Positions 46,780 to 59,379 of a stretch of 64,000 nucleotides of DNA are shown in pieces; position 1 is the stretch's first letter, and each line of letters begins with the position of its first letter. The DNA lies in assembly GCA_033065855.1 (NCBI GenBank), contig JAVXUO010002858.1, forward strand, positions 434,001 to 498,000, read 5' to 3'. A program made the translations under genes and the position numbers. Source of the stretch: Escallonia rubra (Eukaryota; Streptophyta; Magnoliopsida; Escalloniales; Escalloniaceae). The notes under the pieces were generated by a model. The model worked only from the letters and a program-made list of their open reading frames with translations, was not told the origin of the DNA and searched no databases.

Positions 46780-47724
46780 TTTGATAATTTTATACCCTTG
46801 ACATTTTCTAAAATTCTAGACTAGTTATTGAGTATGTACACAGTGACTTGACGTTTGTGCTCTAATTTGACATATGTTTTAATGATAGATAATAGCTATT
46901 GATAGACAGTGACAAACAAGTCGAAGGCGCTCAAGTATAGTCGTGGTAGCATAAAGTGGGAGTTGCACGATTGCTCAATACCTGTTTTTTCTTGGTTCCA
47001 TATAAGTAAATCCATCAAAATACAGAACTGCTAATCTGGCTAAGATAGAGTAACATTAATAAAATGATCAAACATAGTCAATTGATCACTTAATTGCCTA
47101 AACTGTTGATCCGCTCAATGGACAGATAGAAGAAAATGAATAATAGGCCCTAAATCCAGTTCATGTAACTTATTTCTGTCAATTACCCACCGCGAAGATT
47201 CTTCTTTGTTGTCCAAACAACCAAGATTATAAATCCTTAAGTACTTTTTGTCACTTTGATTTTTTCAGACATTCTAGACTAGCATTTAAGCAATCATGTA
47301 AACATTGACTTACTAGTTGTTTCTGCCCTAATTTGATTAGTATTTCACGCATCTGTCATTACAGACTAGGTTCGGCCATTAGATATTCAGATTATATGTC
47401 AGAAATTCGCAAAAAGTGAAGGGAGATATAAGTTGTACGGGCATGATCCTGGTAGCAAAAGGTGTAAGGAGAAAGTTATTGCTCAATTACAACAATTACT
47501 ACCCCTGTCAATCAATCTAAATTCACAAGTTCACTAAAATCAATAAATCCCAAACCCAGCAAGGAACAATAAGAGAGACCCGAAAGAATTGGTAAGCATA
47601 AATTGGTAAGCATACCGTGTATGCATAGATTGATAAGCATACAGCAACAGTAGCAAAATAATACCATCGAAAAGGAAATATAGCAAAAACAATTGATTGT
47701 TAAGGTGGAAGGTAATTAACTTAC
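46780..47724. other. Interior of CACTA-2 without recognised gene
   Basis: AT-rich. A CTCCCTCTTTTTGATA phrase at 46785 resembles a Stowaway/mariner terminus, but no matching inverted end was found. The captured-gene transcript would run through this stretch as an intron. Confidence 0.35.
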
Positions 47725-47930
47725 CGGTGTTGGCCGGATATCAAAGAAATTTTTGAGTAAGCGCGGCCGGAGTTGTGACTACGCTGCTGGAGGTGGCGTG
47801 GCGTCGGCAGGAAGACTGGGGTGTCGCTGGAGGTGGGCTGCCGTAGAGGAAGTCGGTGAGAAATAATTAACAGAGAGAGAGAAACGGGAAAAAGAAGAGA
47901 AAGAATGGGATCCAAGATTTAAGATAGGAC
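47725..47930 (-). other. 5' leader exon of CACTA-2
   Basis: On the minus strand, subterminal repeats end in AAAAGTCCTATCTTAAAT, followed by a CT-rich run and a GC-rich stretch ending ACACCG/GTAAGT, a consensus 5' splice site at 47725/47724. The same order (AAAAGTCCTGTTATAAAAGC, CT-rich run, GC-rich stretch) occurs at the start of CACTA-1, so this is its homologous leader. A transcript from here would read toward the B3 fragment. Confidence 0.55.
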
Positions 47931-48269
47931 TTTTAGCGACAGGACGACCCCGTCGGTAAAAGACACTTTTCACCGACGGAATTTTTAGCGACGGAACTAT
48001 TTCGTCGCTTAAATATTTTTTAAAAAATCATCAAATATTATGAAATTCTAAAAAATACTTAGTAACGTTAACATTTGTCGGTAAATATCCATCGGTAAAA
48101 GTCCGTTGGCTAATTCTTTTACCGACGGATAATTCCGTCGGTAAAAAGTTTTAGCGACGGGTGTTTTATCGACGATAAAACCCGTCGCTGAAATATTTTT
48201 TAGCGACGGAATGGATTCCGTCGCTAAAAGTCCGTCACTAAATCAGTCTTTTCTTGTAGTGCATATCGA

Positions 48270-51190
48270 TCGATTGAAGTTGGATGAAAAGTAAGAATGA
48301 TGATGATTTCGAGGATCCAGTCGGCGAATTTCTCTAGTTCGCTTATGTGCATCCTGCATATGTTGACTTTGATAAGATAAGATGTTCGTACAGTAAGTGT
48401 GATTTGCTGCATTGGAGAAAAAGAATGGTGGTAAAATGGAATCTTCTCCGGTCCGGTTTTATGGGTGGATGCACGAGGTGGACGTAGCACGGGGAAACAG
48501 TAATACTATCATCCAACCCGGCTAGTCAATCTGAAGTTAGGGTGGAGGCACATTATGATTATCAATATATGATTATGGTCATGCTAATGTTGACTGGGGT
48601 GATTACCGCGGCGATGACAGGCCTTAACAGCTGAACGAAGGGGCTCATCAGTTTTATGATTTGTTGAGAGACGACGAAGAGCCGTTGTGGGATGGAATTA
48701 GAGAACACACACGGTTTTCTACGGTTAGTAGGTTATTACCGTTGAAATCAGACCACGGGCTGAGTGAAAAAGGATTTAACGAGTTTGTTACTTTTATCAA
48801 GGAAATTTTCCCAGAGAGTGAAGTCGTACTATGATGCGAATAAGATAACGATGAAACCTTGAATTGGGCTATGAACGGATAGCTGCTTGCAATAATGACT
48901 GTATACTGTTCTGGAAAAAGAAGGAAAACATTGCATGGGAGGTATTGCGATATTTTTTGGTTATCTCAAGGCTTCAGCATATGTATTACTCCTCTAATAC
49001 GGCTGAACATATAAGGGCTCACTGTGAGACTCATAGTAACTGTCAATGTGCCGACATATCCTGCTGATAGAGAGGCGTGGAAGGAGTTTTACTGCAGGCA
49101 TCCAACCATTGCTCAAGAAGTTTAGAATGTTAGGCTTGGTTTGGCAACTGATGGGTTCAATCCTTTCGGACAGTCTAGCATGCCTTATTTCACACCTGTT
49201 ATTATTCTCCAGTACAACCTTTCACCAAGCATGTGCATGAAGAAGTTGTACATATTTTCGTCGATGCTTATTACAGGGCCAAAGAGTCCAGGTAAGAACA
49301 TATATGTGTATTTAAGGCCATTGATTGATGAGCTTAAACAGCTATGGGCCCGTGGATTCAAAACTTATGATGCATCCCTTAAACAGAACTTTCAAATGAT
49401 GGCTCCTTTGATGTAGAATATACACAATTTTCCTGCGTTTGGATTGACATGTGGCTAGAGCACACATGGAAAGTTAGCATGTCCTGATTGTATATGCGTG
49501 AACCCCGGTCATACGTCAAAGCACGGCGGAAAGTCCTCATAGTTCGGATGTCACCGTAAGCTTTTGCCACTAGACCATCAGTTCTGTATGCAGAAGAATA
49601 AATTTGACAAAAAAATAGAGAGTGAGGTTGTCACACTAGACTATCCATCTGGAGATGAAGTGCTTTCACACCTGGAGGCACTTGATACTGACATACTATA
49701 CCGTATTGCCTAGACAATAAAGAGGTGGAGAAGTTCTGTTGGTGGGTTAAGAATTTGAAACTTTCGAATGGATATGCGTCCAACATATCTCATTGCTGTA
49801 ATGTATCGGAGTGCAAGTTCCAGGGGATGAAGAGTCACGACAGCCACGTATTTATGAAAAGATTAATTCCTATTGCCTTTCAAGGACTATTGTCAAGGAT
49901 TGTATGCAAGACTTTGACAAAATTACCTCATTTCTTTTGAGATATATATTATTCTACAATCTGGGTAAGTAATATGGTAGTGCTTGAGAAGAATATTGTG
50001 GTGACAATTTACAAGTTGGAAATTTTTTTCTCACCGTCATTCTTTGATTCAATAAAGCATTAGCCTTTTCACCTGGCATATGAAGCTAAGATGGGTGTGG
50101 ACCTGTGCAATATCGGTAGATTTATCTATTCGAGAGGTAATCCTTAAACTCTATGTTGTTCGTTTACATATAATGCAAACCCTGTGATAATTGATATTTC
50201 ACTTATCTCCATTCATTAGACTTCTAGGTTCATGTTTCATCTGAAGAAAAAAGTCGTAATAAAGCTTGTGTTGAGGACTTAATTGTTGAGGCTTACATAA
50301 TGGAAGAGCTTGTCAACTTTATAGCCAATATTTTGAGCCTATAGTTGATGCAATGTTAAATCTACTAGGCTGAAATGAGCCCGGAGACATCACAAATGTT
50401 GAAGGGCATTTTTCAATATTCAAGCAGTCAGGTAGTCCATCCGGATAAACCTATAGTGGCTATCAGATGAAGAGTATAGTGCTGCAATAATATTATTATG
50501 TTAATTTATCCTTAATTTTTACCGTAGACTCCTACTTGAAAGTACTAGCTCAAGTCCCTAGTGAACAAGCATCATGCCGTGAAGGCTATATCGTCAATGA
50601 GTTTAGGTTAACACAAAAGATGATGACTGAACAAAACAAACCCAAAACAGTGGAGTCTTGATCAATGGTGACTATTATGACGAGAATTGCATGGACTTTT
50701 ATAGGGAGCTGGATGAGATTGTTGAGCTAACATATCTGGGTAGCCAAAACGGTTTGGTATTGTTCAAGCGTACCTGGTTTGATATCACATTTAGTAGAGG
50801 AATCTGTATTAGCTCGCAAGGGATTGTAGATGTCAATGTCAAGTCTAGACTTGCATCAAGTCCAAGAAATTGCCAGTCACATAAGATAGCGAGGTAGACA
50901 CCTTTCAAGCCGACCGAGCACCTGTCTTGGTACCTATTGAGCTGAACAACGAGGAGGACAATCTTCCTCTTCAACCAACACTTGATGTAGGAGAAGAAGT
51001 TGTACATGATGACAAGAAAGACGTAGAAATTGTTGAAGATATGAGGCTGAGTCTACTGAAGAAGAGGATGAATTACAAGATGAAAAGGATGACAAGTCCC
51101 AGGAAGAAGAGGATGATGAGCCCCACGATGAAGATGATGATGATTCCAAAATGAAGATGATGATGAGTCTGACGATGAAGATGATTGACT
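48270..51190 (+). pseudogene. CACTA TNP2-type transposase, decayed
   Basis: Family segments appear in the normal order but in several frames with stops: an N-terminal transposase-associated domain (48290-48490; VDFDKIRCSYSKC), a spacer motif DEEPLWDG...STVSRLLPLKS...GLSEKGFNEF (48670-48800), and the TNP2 core LGYERIAACNNDCILFWKK (48860-48925). Then come LATDGFNPFGQSSM, PSMCMKKLYIFSSMLITGPK and KNIYVYLRPLIDELKQLW (49140-49350), and ACPDCICVNPGHTSKHGGK near 49480. The C-terminal GDYYDENCMDFYRELDEIVE...GLVLFKRTWFDITF...GIVDVN lies at 50660-50850, followed by an Asp/Glu-rich tail to 51190. TNP2 is the transposase that cuts and moves CACTA elements. Stops and frameshifts at many places show it is dead. 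The CACTA-2 insertion ends only nine bases before its coding start. Confidence 0.85.
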
Positions 51191-51369
51191 TGTAATGTGG
51201 TCACATGCATTTTAATAAGTATACTTGTAATATTGTTACATGCATTGTAATGAATTGACTTGTAATGTTGTCACATGCATTGTAATATGTTAACTTACTC
51301 GTATACTCGGTTCATATAATGTTTCTACAGTTGTCCTTAAGTATATGGTAGCAGTTTCGTGTTGTCATT

Positions 51370-51710
51370 TTAATGTGCTAATTAAACCTGATTAATCTAA
51401 TTAAACCTTAAGTAACCTAATTAAATGTTAATTAGCCCTAATTAGCTCTGATAAATCCTGATTAAACCCTAATCACTCTACTTAAATCGTAATTAACCAT
51501 AATTAACCTAATTAAAGCCAAATTACCTTAATTAAATCCTAAATAGCCCTATTTAACCTATTTAAACCGTAATTAACCCTAATTAAATGCAAGTTGACCC
51601 TAATTAAATCATAATTAGCCCTAATTATCCCTGATAAGCCTTAATTAAATCGTAAATAACCTGAGTAAACCCTAATTACATTCTAATTAACTTACTCGTA
51701 TACTCGGTTC
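51370..51710. repeat. CCTAATTAA-type array between the two CACTA genes
   Basis: Repeated AATTAACCCTAATTAAAT-type phrases, as in the leader intron. Confidence 0.7.
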
Positions 51711-51839
51711 ATGTGGTGTTTCTGCAGTTTTAGTGTAATCGAAAGCATGTCGTAGCAGTTTCATGTTGTCATTTTAATGTGTTAATTTCGTTGGACTTCC
51801 TCTATACAAGTCAATTATGGATAGATTACGAGTCATTCA

Positions 51840-53285
51840 TGGTCGCGGTGGACACCGAGTTGCATCCACCCTAGTGGCTCGACCTCGTCATTGATCGCTA
51901 ATGACGAGGCACATAATGTGAGCATCCAGCAAGCAGGGCCCTTGCCGCTGCCACAGCTCCAGCCTCAAGCCAACTTCTCCCACCTGCACGCTGGTTTCCC
52001 TTATTCTAAAAGTTCGACCTCAGGTATATTTGATAATAGCGTTTAGTCATAATTTTAGACTTATATTCAAATTATTTTTGGACTGTATTAATGTTGGTGT
52101 ATTGTAGGATCTCGTCGAGGCCGTGCACCGACACTCGGGGTGCACATCGATCCCTAGCGTAAATAGAGAGTTACTCTCACCGAGGAGGGCCAGTAAGTAA
52201 AAAATGACATAATGTAGTACATATCACTTTAATTCCGATAGTCATTACGATTCACTTATTTAATGATATTAATGTATATCTTTATTAGGATCATGGAGTG
52301 TCTGGCGAAGACAAAGATCGGCGTCCTTGTGAAGGGCTAATTCTTTGAGTTACTATTGTACTTGAAGGACTGGGATGCCGGGACGAGAGAGGCCTTGTGG
52401 GAGAAGTGGCTGGTATGGTTTTTTTTTGTCAGTTATTATTTGTTTAATTAATACCTAATATTTAAATGAATCGTACTGATTGTGTAACTAGATGTCTTGC
52501 AGGAGAGATTCAAGTTTGAGTTACCACAGTAGCAGGCGTTTGGGTGGGATGCATTTTTTGCCTATATCGGGCAAAAATTGGGGGGCGATAGCTATACAAC
52601 GCATGGGACGGGCGAGGAAAATACTGCCCGAGGGTGCCCTGATGGAAGGGTGGAAGAGGTATCCCCCTCATTGGATCTCACCATCTATATAGGGGTAGAT
52701 GGTTGATAAGTGGATCATTGATCCAACTTGGGAGGCGAAGAGCAAGAGTGCGAAGGAGAACAGACAGGACAAAGATCCTACACACATGAGGGATCGGTGC
52801 CTCACGACGTCATCCGATACAAGAATGTGGCTGAGCGCCCGAACCTGGAAGCGAATGAGGTCTATGCTCTGACATACACTCAGACGCACGTGAGGAAGAA
52901 GGACAAGGACGACGCACATTAGGCGGGGAATTCGTTTCAGATATTTTCTGACAAATCGATGTAAGTTACAAATTAATTTGTTTATATTAAAATTTTGGCT
53001 ATGTATTCGATGTCTGTTGCCTTGATGTCTTCAATGTCAATCAATGTTTTGCAAGCCTTGTATGAACAGATCAGGGGATCTAGGCAGCAGTTCGATCAGC
53101 CATTAATGTCCACAATTATGGGTACGAGAACCAGGAGACTGAAGCGGTGGCTGGATAAACCAGGGGTCGTCAATAGGCCGAAAGGGCGGGTACACGGCCT
53201 GCCCAGTACGACTGCACATGCTGTGCTAGGAGCATCTCCACGCCTTGCTGCCTCTCCACAGACACAAACACCAACCGCATAGTGA
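51840..53285 (+). pseudogene. Second CACTA gene, plant transposase (Ptta/En/Spm, Transposase_24-like), decayed
   Basis: Downstream of TNP2 on the same strand. Blocks in different frames resemble the family: ERFKFELP with GWDAFFAYIG (52500-52570), the SKSAKENRQDKDPTHMRD motif that matches the conserved KNK.NR...HT.GSK region (52740-52795), then ERPNLEANEVYALTYTQTHV and KKDKDDAH, matching the ...R.PS..E.F..TH.KKDG motif (52835-52918). A Gly/Arg-rich segment reaches a stop at 53283. The function in the family is DNA binding or accessory to transposition. It is frame-broken. Confidence 0.7.
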
Positions 53286-53819
53286 CATTTAAATGAGGAC
53301 GATATTCGTCGCATTGCTAAGAAGGTGTTCAGGAGGATCAGGGCATGTGAGGATCAAGTACAATATAATTATTTTTATGAAGTCAATATATACATGGACA
53401 AAACATGACTTATAATTACTATCGATATTAATGTGTTAGTGTCTTTACATGTAGGGCAGTTGCTGGACATATTGAGCCGGATCCAGATGATAGTACCCCC
53501 GTGGATGAGAACGATCAACAAGATCCAGATCCTGGTCTCACCAACCCTTGAGCCCTTCCCCTCTCGTGCCCTCGTGGAATTGTGCTCCCCTTCCCTCCCC
53601 TACTCTATTTGTATCCTACTCCCATGCCCTCCTGAACTTTGTATACATTTTATTTTTCGAGTATAAAATTTGTAAATTTATATATATGTACTGTGTTTGA
53701 TTTAGACTTAAATAATTATTGATCAGCAATTATTTAACCCTAATGTGGATTGAGAATTGATTGTTGAATTGAAATTGAATTAGAGGTTTGGGTATTAAAA
53801 AAATTAAATTTGACTTTTT

Positions 53820-54283
53820 GTGATGGACTATATTCTATCGCTAAAAGTCTTTAATTAACATGTACATAAAAACTTTAGCGACAGAAAAATCCGTCGCTAA
53901 AGATATTACTAACATATATTTTGCCGCTAAAAGTCCTTCATTTTTTTGCCGAGGGAGTTTTAGCGACGGAATATCCATCGCAAATATTGTTAGTGACGAA
54001 TTTTTACGTCGCTAAATATTTTACAAAATAATATTTTTTGAAAAAAGAAAATAAAGTAAAACACATAAATTATCTTTAGCGACGAATATTCAGTCTCTAA
54101 TTTAATTTATCGGTCCCTCAGTAAATGTCAATTTTTTTAACGATGAATTTTAAAATTTGGCGGCGGGATTCTAGGCGACAAAATTTTAGCGACGGGGTGT
54201 CCGTCACTAAAAGGCTTTTGTGACGGATTTAGGCCTTTTAGTGATAGACTTGTCCATCACTAGAAGACTAGTTTCTTGTCGTC
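53820..54283. repeat. Right subterminal repeats of CACTA-1
   Basis: Multiple direct and inverted copies of TTTAGCGACGGA-type motifs, the usual transposase binding region at CACTA ends. Confidence 0.85.
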
Positions 54284-54368
54284 TTTCCTGTTGAAATATG
54301 TAATAAAGCCAAAAAAAGGCAGATCTTTGTAATGTTTTACTTTATCAATGCTAAACTCTCATTTTACC

Positions 54369-54814
54369 TGATATGGGTAAAAAATACTCACCAATGGGAA
54401 GGTGCATTTGTCACTGCCAGGTGGCACCACAACTGCTCCTTGATTCTTGGAGATATGGGAGTGACACTTAATGCCCACCTTTCCATTATCTCACTATCTC
54501 ATTATGAGCAATAATTGTCCATTTAATCTTGGTAACTTCCTACTAATTAGACTAACTCCCCATTAAGGAAAGGTAAGCCACACTTTAATACCTTCCTGTA
54601 AAATGGAAGTGGGAACGAGGAAGAAAGTAAGTTCTGACTATCTAATATTCTCATATCCTCTTTTAAGATTGCGTACTGATTTAAGCATCGGAGACTCTGC
54701 CGGAACCCCCCACTGGGGTCCTGCGCATCACCATTTGCTCGTGTTGTGCTTCGCAGATTTGCTCGCGTGCTCGTTTGGTCCCAACTGACGCTTGTTCAAT
54801 TTTTTATCACAATA
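54369..54814 (+). repeat. 5' LTR of the LARD
   Basis: Starts TGATATGGGTAAAAAATAC and ends at ...ATCACAATA. It aligns along its length with 61832-62282. Confidence 0.9.
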
Positions 54815-54817
54815 TTT

Positions 54818-54834
54818 TGGCACTATCTGTGGGG
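54818..54834 (+). other. Primer-binding site of the LARD
   Basis: TGGCACTATCTGTGGGG, close to the TGGCGCCGTCTGTGGGG primer site common in plant Ty3/gypsy elements and LARDs, three bases after the LTR. Confidence 0.75.
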
Positions 54835-54835
54835 C

Positions 54836-57742
54836 CGACTAGCCAAGCAAACCTTGAATCAAACATGTCAGCAAAGTAAACAAAGGAGTTTCAGTAAGCC
54901 AGCTGAAAACTCATCGTCAGCACCAACAGTGCTCGTGGCGGTCAGCATACCATTGTTAGTCGTCAAAGGTGCGATCACCCAATGACCACCCAACAACGCT
55001 CCTACAAAGCTACCACTCCACCGCGATGCAGCCCCCACTGCCAATTCGGCCGCCGTCACATTAAAAGAAAAGGAAAGGAATAGTTTTCAACCCGACGACC
55101 GCCGCTCCGGCGAGTCGCAAACACCAAGCCTCAGTCCACGATCGACGTTGTAAACACCAACTATTGGGTGCATAGCATAGTCGCAGTCACCGGATGTGAT
55201 GACAACCGCCACCGCGTAGCCATCATGACACAACGCCCATTCCCAGTCGGTCCATCACCAGAAAAGAAGGGAAAAAGGAAAATAGAGTTGTCAAGTTGGC
55301 CATACACAACGGCCATCGGTGCTCCGCGTCATTATGTACAGTGCCGGTTCATCCACCGCCACGACTTCGCCGAGTTTTTTTTTGGCAGCGGTTCGCTGGA
55401 CCCATTGTCTCCGCTGCCAATTCGGCCGCCGCTACAGAAAAAAAAATGGGAATTTTCAATATCGCCACAATTGTCGATGTTTCTGTCTGGCGGTGCTACG
55501 GCTGCTTGGACGACACCGCGCACAATAATAAGTCCACTCCTAGCCGTCGCTAAACGCACATCCGCGGAGTCACGACATTGTCTTTCTTTTCCTGTTATCT
55601 AATAGCAACCACCACAAAATAGGAACGGCCCCGCTTCCACATCACAATCAACCACAAATCAGTTGCAGGTCTGCCACCGTCAAGTCTAGCCGGTGTCACT
55701 CGCGACACAATTGAATAGATTGCAAACCAGTCGTGGCCGCGCCGTCGTGGCGTCGCCTACCGAAGACCCACGATCGTTGTAAATTTACTAGGTGTCAGCC
55801 ACATGACAGCAACCGATATCGCCGATCAGTCTCAACAATTCTTCACCGTCGCATTAGAGCAGCGAGTTACCAGCAACACTCCGGCCAACTTCCCTCCAAT
55901 TCCATTTCGTCCAACTCCACGCCACAATGGGCGAATCAACCAGCCGCACAAACTGCGGCCACCTACGACGGTGCACCGTTGCAACACAAAAAAATGAGAA
56001 AGAAAAGAGAGACACAACCCAGAGCAGTGCCACCTCGTCACCAAATCACCCGTCTAACCCCCGTCATTGCACCGTCCCAATCCACAACAATCTGCCAAGC
56101 AACGTCGCTGGACCACCATGACCCTACATACCACGGAAGCTAACCAAGTTTGACGACATTGCCATCACAACTCATAGCTCTACCGCGAGACCGCCTACGG
56201 CAGAACCAATCAGCCATTAAAGCCATAATCACACGCCACCGTAAATCGTCCCCTCACCTCAACGCCCCCAGATATGCGGCGTCGCCAAGACTACTGTCGG
56301 TGCCGCAGCGCCATCAACAATCACGGACACGGGCCAGCCCTACCGCCAATCGCAGACCAGCCGCTACAAATTGCCTTCATGCACAATAATGCACCGTAGC
56401 TACCGAGCGGCGGACTGTCGCCTCACTTTCGACCTATATTCTACCGTCGCGGCCAACAACAGCGACCATAGCTAGACACGCTGCTTCCGCCATTGTTCCG
56501 TCCGAACCTCCACCGTGGCGCCATTAACGTAGAGCCTTCGTATATGTAATCAAAATACCCAAGAAGAAGTGGCTGGATCTACCTCTTTTCATGCCAAACC
56601 GCCGGTAGAGGGCACTTCATGTAGGGGCGGCGCTTCAGCAGTGCTCTGATTGCCTCTTTCGTGAAGGAGAAAAGCTTAAGCCACCAATCGAATTAATCAA
56701 GTGCACGCTTTTCTTTTCAAGGATTTATGTTTTTAGCCTATAAATTTGCATAATTAACTTAGAACCCACAAAGTTATGTTTATTTGATATATGCAACATG
56801 TGTCTTAAAGTCTACACATGTGTAGCCATATTCGTCACTAAAAGCGTGTATAAACACCCTTTTTATACACGTCATAATACACAAGGGCTATGATTTCAAG
56901 CACCGGCACAGTTAGCATACGCTTTTGTATTGCTTAAACACTTTAACTTAGACCTATTTATTCAATTCGGTCTAACATCATCCTATTGCTTCAATCAGCT
57001 AAACACGTCCAGGTCATACGAGTGCTATAAGTTATTTCAAACCCTCACTTGCGTTAGTAACATAGCTCAACTGTCTAACAGACATGATAATAATGGTGTC
57101 ACATAGTATGATTATTACTCTCAGTTTAGTGCTAAAATATAGTTGCCTTAATCAGCTCGTACGCTCTCTTGCTATATTTTTTCGTGATGTGTGTTTTTTT
57201 TCAGTTACGAGAGTTTATACTGCACCCCACTTCATACTTGAAGAAAGTTCACAGTCATTATGGCTTTAGTTATGCTAAGAGCTTCAAAGGCAACATTATG
57301 CCTGCTAAGCGTCACATCTTGACTTGTGTAATGGAGATGCACACGCTGCCCTAATATGATAACCATGAGAGCGTCACAGCCTATGATTATAGCTTTCCCA
57401 GTACGTGTGGCGAATACGATCTCGTACCCATATTCTTACTTGCCACACTATTGCATATCACTGCACAGCATATCGGCAAAATGCTGCAGCATATTTGTTA
57501 GTCATCTAGTGGCATCTTGCTCTGACAGACTCCACATCTGCTACTTGCTTGGACAGACCATGGTCCTCTAACTTTATTTGCTCATCCAGCCGAACAGACA
57601 GACCGCACTCTCTAGTTTTATCTGCTTGCCTCACCGAGCCGACAAACAACGGTTCTTTTTACGAACATGCCCTACACAATGACTAAGAAGTCATCATTGC
57701 ATCTATGCCTTCTTAGTCAGGGGGGCTACATGTATATGAGAC
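54836..57742. other. LARD interior, non-coding
   Basis: GC- and C-rich stretch with many short open frames but no domain; CTGCCAATTCGGCCGCCG recurs near 55037 and 55419, showing internal duplication. The rest is unremarkable. Confidence 0.6.
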
Positions 57743-59371
57743 AAGTGTTGTTAAAGGCACAGGCGCACCTAAGGTGCAAAAGGTCCCGGGAGCCTAGGCG
57801 CAGGCGCGCGCCTTTTCGAAGCGAGGCGCAATATTAAAATAAATAAATAAATAAAAATAATAATACATTAAAACAATAAACTATGTTAAAAAACAAGAAC
57901 TTGACAATTAACAAACTTCCAAACACTAGAAAAAGTTTCAAGTTCCATCACGTCATAATTTAACAAGTATCCAACATAAGAGAAGTTTTAAATTCAGTGA
58001 AAAATAATAAATTACCAGACACTAAGTGAACATAACACCACCATCTTCATCATCGTTAAGAGCCAAGGCAGCAACGTTTTCTTCAAATGGAATCATACGT
58101 TTAACCAATTCTCAAAATAAGTCAAGCTCCATAAATTTTACGTTTAACAACGATAAAGTTAAAAAAGAAACACAGCTCCTTTTGTGCTCCCAATTGTTGA
58201 AAGAACATAAATTTTCGAGAATAAACTGAAAAGAGGGTGGAAAGCCATCATCAAGCAAAGTGTCAATCATTTCCAAAAGGAATAAAAGCATCATTAGTAA
58301 CACCAACTCTATTTGGATGAAGAGAAAAGCTACTAGAGAATATAAGTTTGACCAAGTCATCCTAAATCCAAGAGAAAGCACAACCCTCCGGTCAAGTCAA
58401 GTGACTCAAGCACCAACGCTTTTCCCAATCAAGATGAGTTATTGTACCTCATACAGCAAATAACTCAATTACTAAGTCACAACAAATGACGAACCCATAA
58501 AAGGAATCAACAACCAGAACCTAAGAAACCTAGTATAACAGTAGGAAATGAATTCAAGAACAAATAAAGAAAGGCTTATTCTTTTCACCAATTTATGAAC
58601 CCAATTATACAAAGAAATCTATCAAAGTAAGTCTTTTAACATGGTATATTTACAAGGAAAAACCCAAACAGGGAAAATCCAAGAAGACCCAAGACATGTA
58701 CATAGATAGATATGAAGTGGGTATTTTAAAGTTGACAGGGTTTTGAGTAGTTGAAATTTAAAAGCCAGAAATAGAATCTAAATAATAGATCTTTGGCGGT
58801 GGAGTGCCTGATGATTCCACAAAAGGCGGAGATAAAACTTCTGGCAGCGGCTCCAAATAGCAAGAAAGAGAGATATGAGAGAGGGCGAAGGGGACCGGCG
58901 ACTGAGGTGCATGCGACTGAAGCAGCGCCAGCAACTGGAGAGCAGATGGGAGATGCGCCGTGAGCAGAGACGGGAGATGCACCGCCGAGCGGAGATGGGA
59001 GCTGCAACAGGCCGACGACGACGAACTGAGATTTGGGTCTTGAGTTGCGAGGTGAGAGACCGTGAGAGACAGAGACTGAGAGAGCTTGGGTGTCTTAGCG
59101 TGAATAAAAAAGGGGGTTTTGACTTGGTAAAGACAAACAGGAAAACAAGATCGATGGCCCACCACCCACGTGAAGAAAATCCAACGGCTACACAGCATTG
59201 CTCCTAGCTTGGCGCCTCCACAGCTGCGTCGCGCCTAGCGCCTTGGTGCCTAGGCACAAGAGGCGCACGCCTCCTTGAACACACTGCGCCTAATCCTAGG
59301 CGAGGCGCGCTATGTGAGCCAAACTGCGCCTGGCGCCTAGGCCTGCGCCTAGGTGCGCTTTTATAACACTG
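57743..59371. mobile_element. Non-autonomous hAT element (hAT-D) inside the LARD
   Basis: Ends AAGTGTTGTTAAAGG and (inverted) CAGTGTTATAAAAGCGC, with a perfect 8-bp duplication TATGAGAC (57735-57742 and 59372-59379). Both ends are packed with GGCGCA/TAGGCGC motifs. The minus strand near the right end has a CT-rich leader-like block (59200-58760). The ~1.6 kb element has no transposase. A second member of the family starts at 63514. Confidence 0.9.
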
Positions 59372-59379
59372 TATGAGAC

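Larger units (their letters stand above)
43567..48261 (-). mobile_element. Non-autonomous CACTA element (CACTA-2) nested in CACTA-1
   Basis: The plus-strand left end CATTACAAGGAATAAGGC and the right end ...TTTTCTTGTAGTG form inverted CACTA termini. The flanking CAC (43564-43566) and CAT (48262-48264) could be a 3-bp duplication with one change. Subterminal TTAGCGACGGA repeats occupy 43590-43870 and 47930-48250. Its leader exon is on the minus strand near the right end, so the element points opposite to CACTA-1. It has no transposase; the interior holds a captured B3-gene fragment, CACGTG repeats, an 83-bp tandem repeat and a MITE. Confidence 0.85.
41356..54283 (+). mobile_element. CACTA (En/Spm) element CACTA-1, decayed autonomous type, with nested CACTA-2
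   Basis: The left end CACTTCAAGAAAAAGGG and the right end ...GTTTCTTGTCGTC are imperfect inverted forms of CACTACAAGAAAC. TTT flanks both sides (41353-41355 and 54284-54286), the 3-bp duplication expected for CACTA. Subterminal repeats of TTAGCGACGGA type fill 41380-41710 and 53820-54283. A leader exon (41725-41935), a decayed TNP2 transposase (48270-51190) and a second En/Spm-type gene (51840-53285) lie in order on the plus strand. Without the nested 4.7 kb element the length is about 8.2 kb, normal for an autonomous CACTA. Confidence 0.85.

Noticed and set aside
46785-46815. Stowaway terminus
   Set aside because: A CTCCCTCT phrase is present, but no inverted partner with TA flank was found.
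54990-56400. Many 60-140 residue frames in the LARD interior
   Set aside because: C-rich composition with all frames partly open and no recognised domain.
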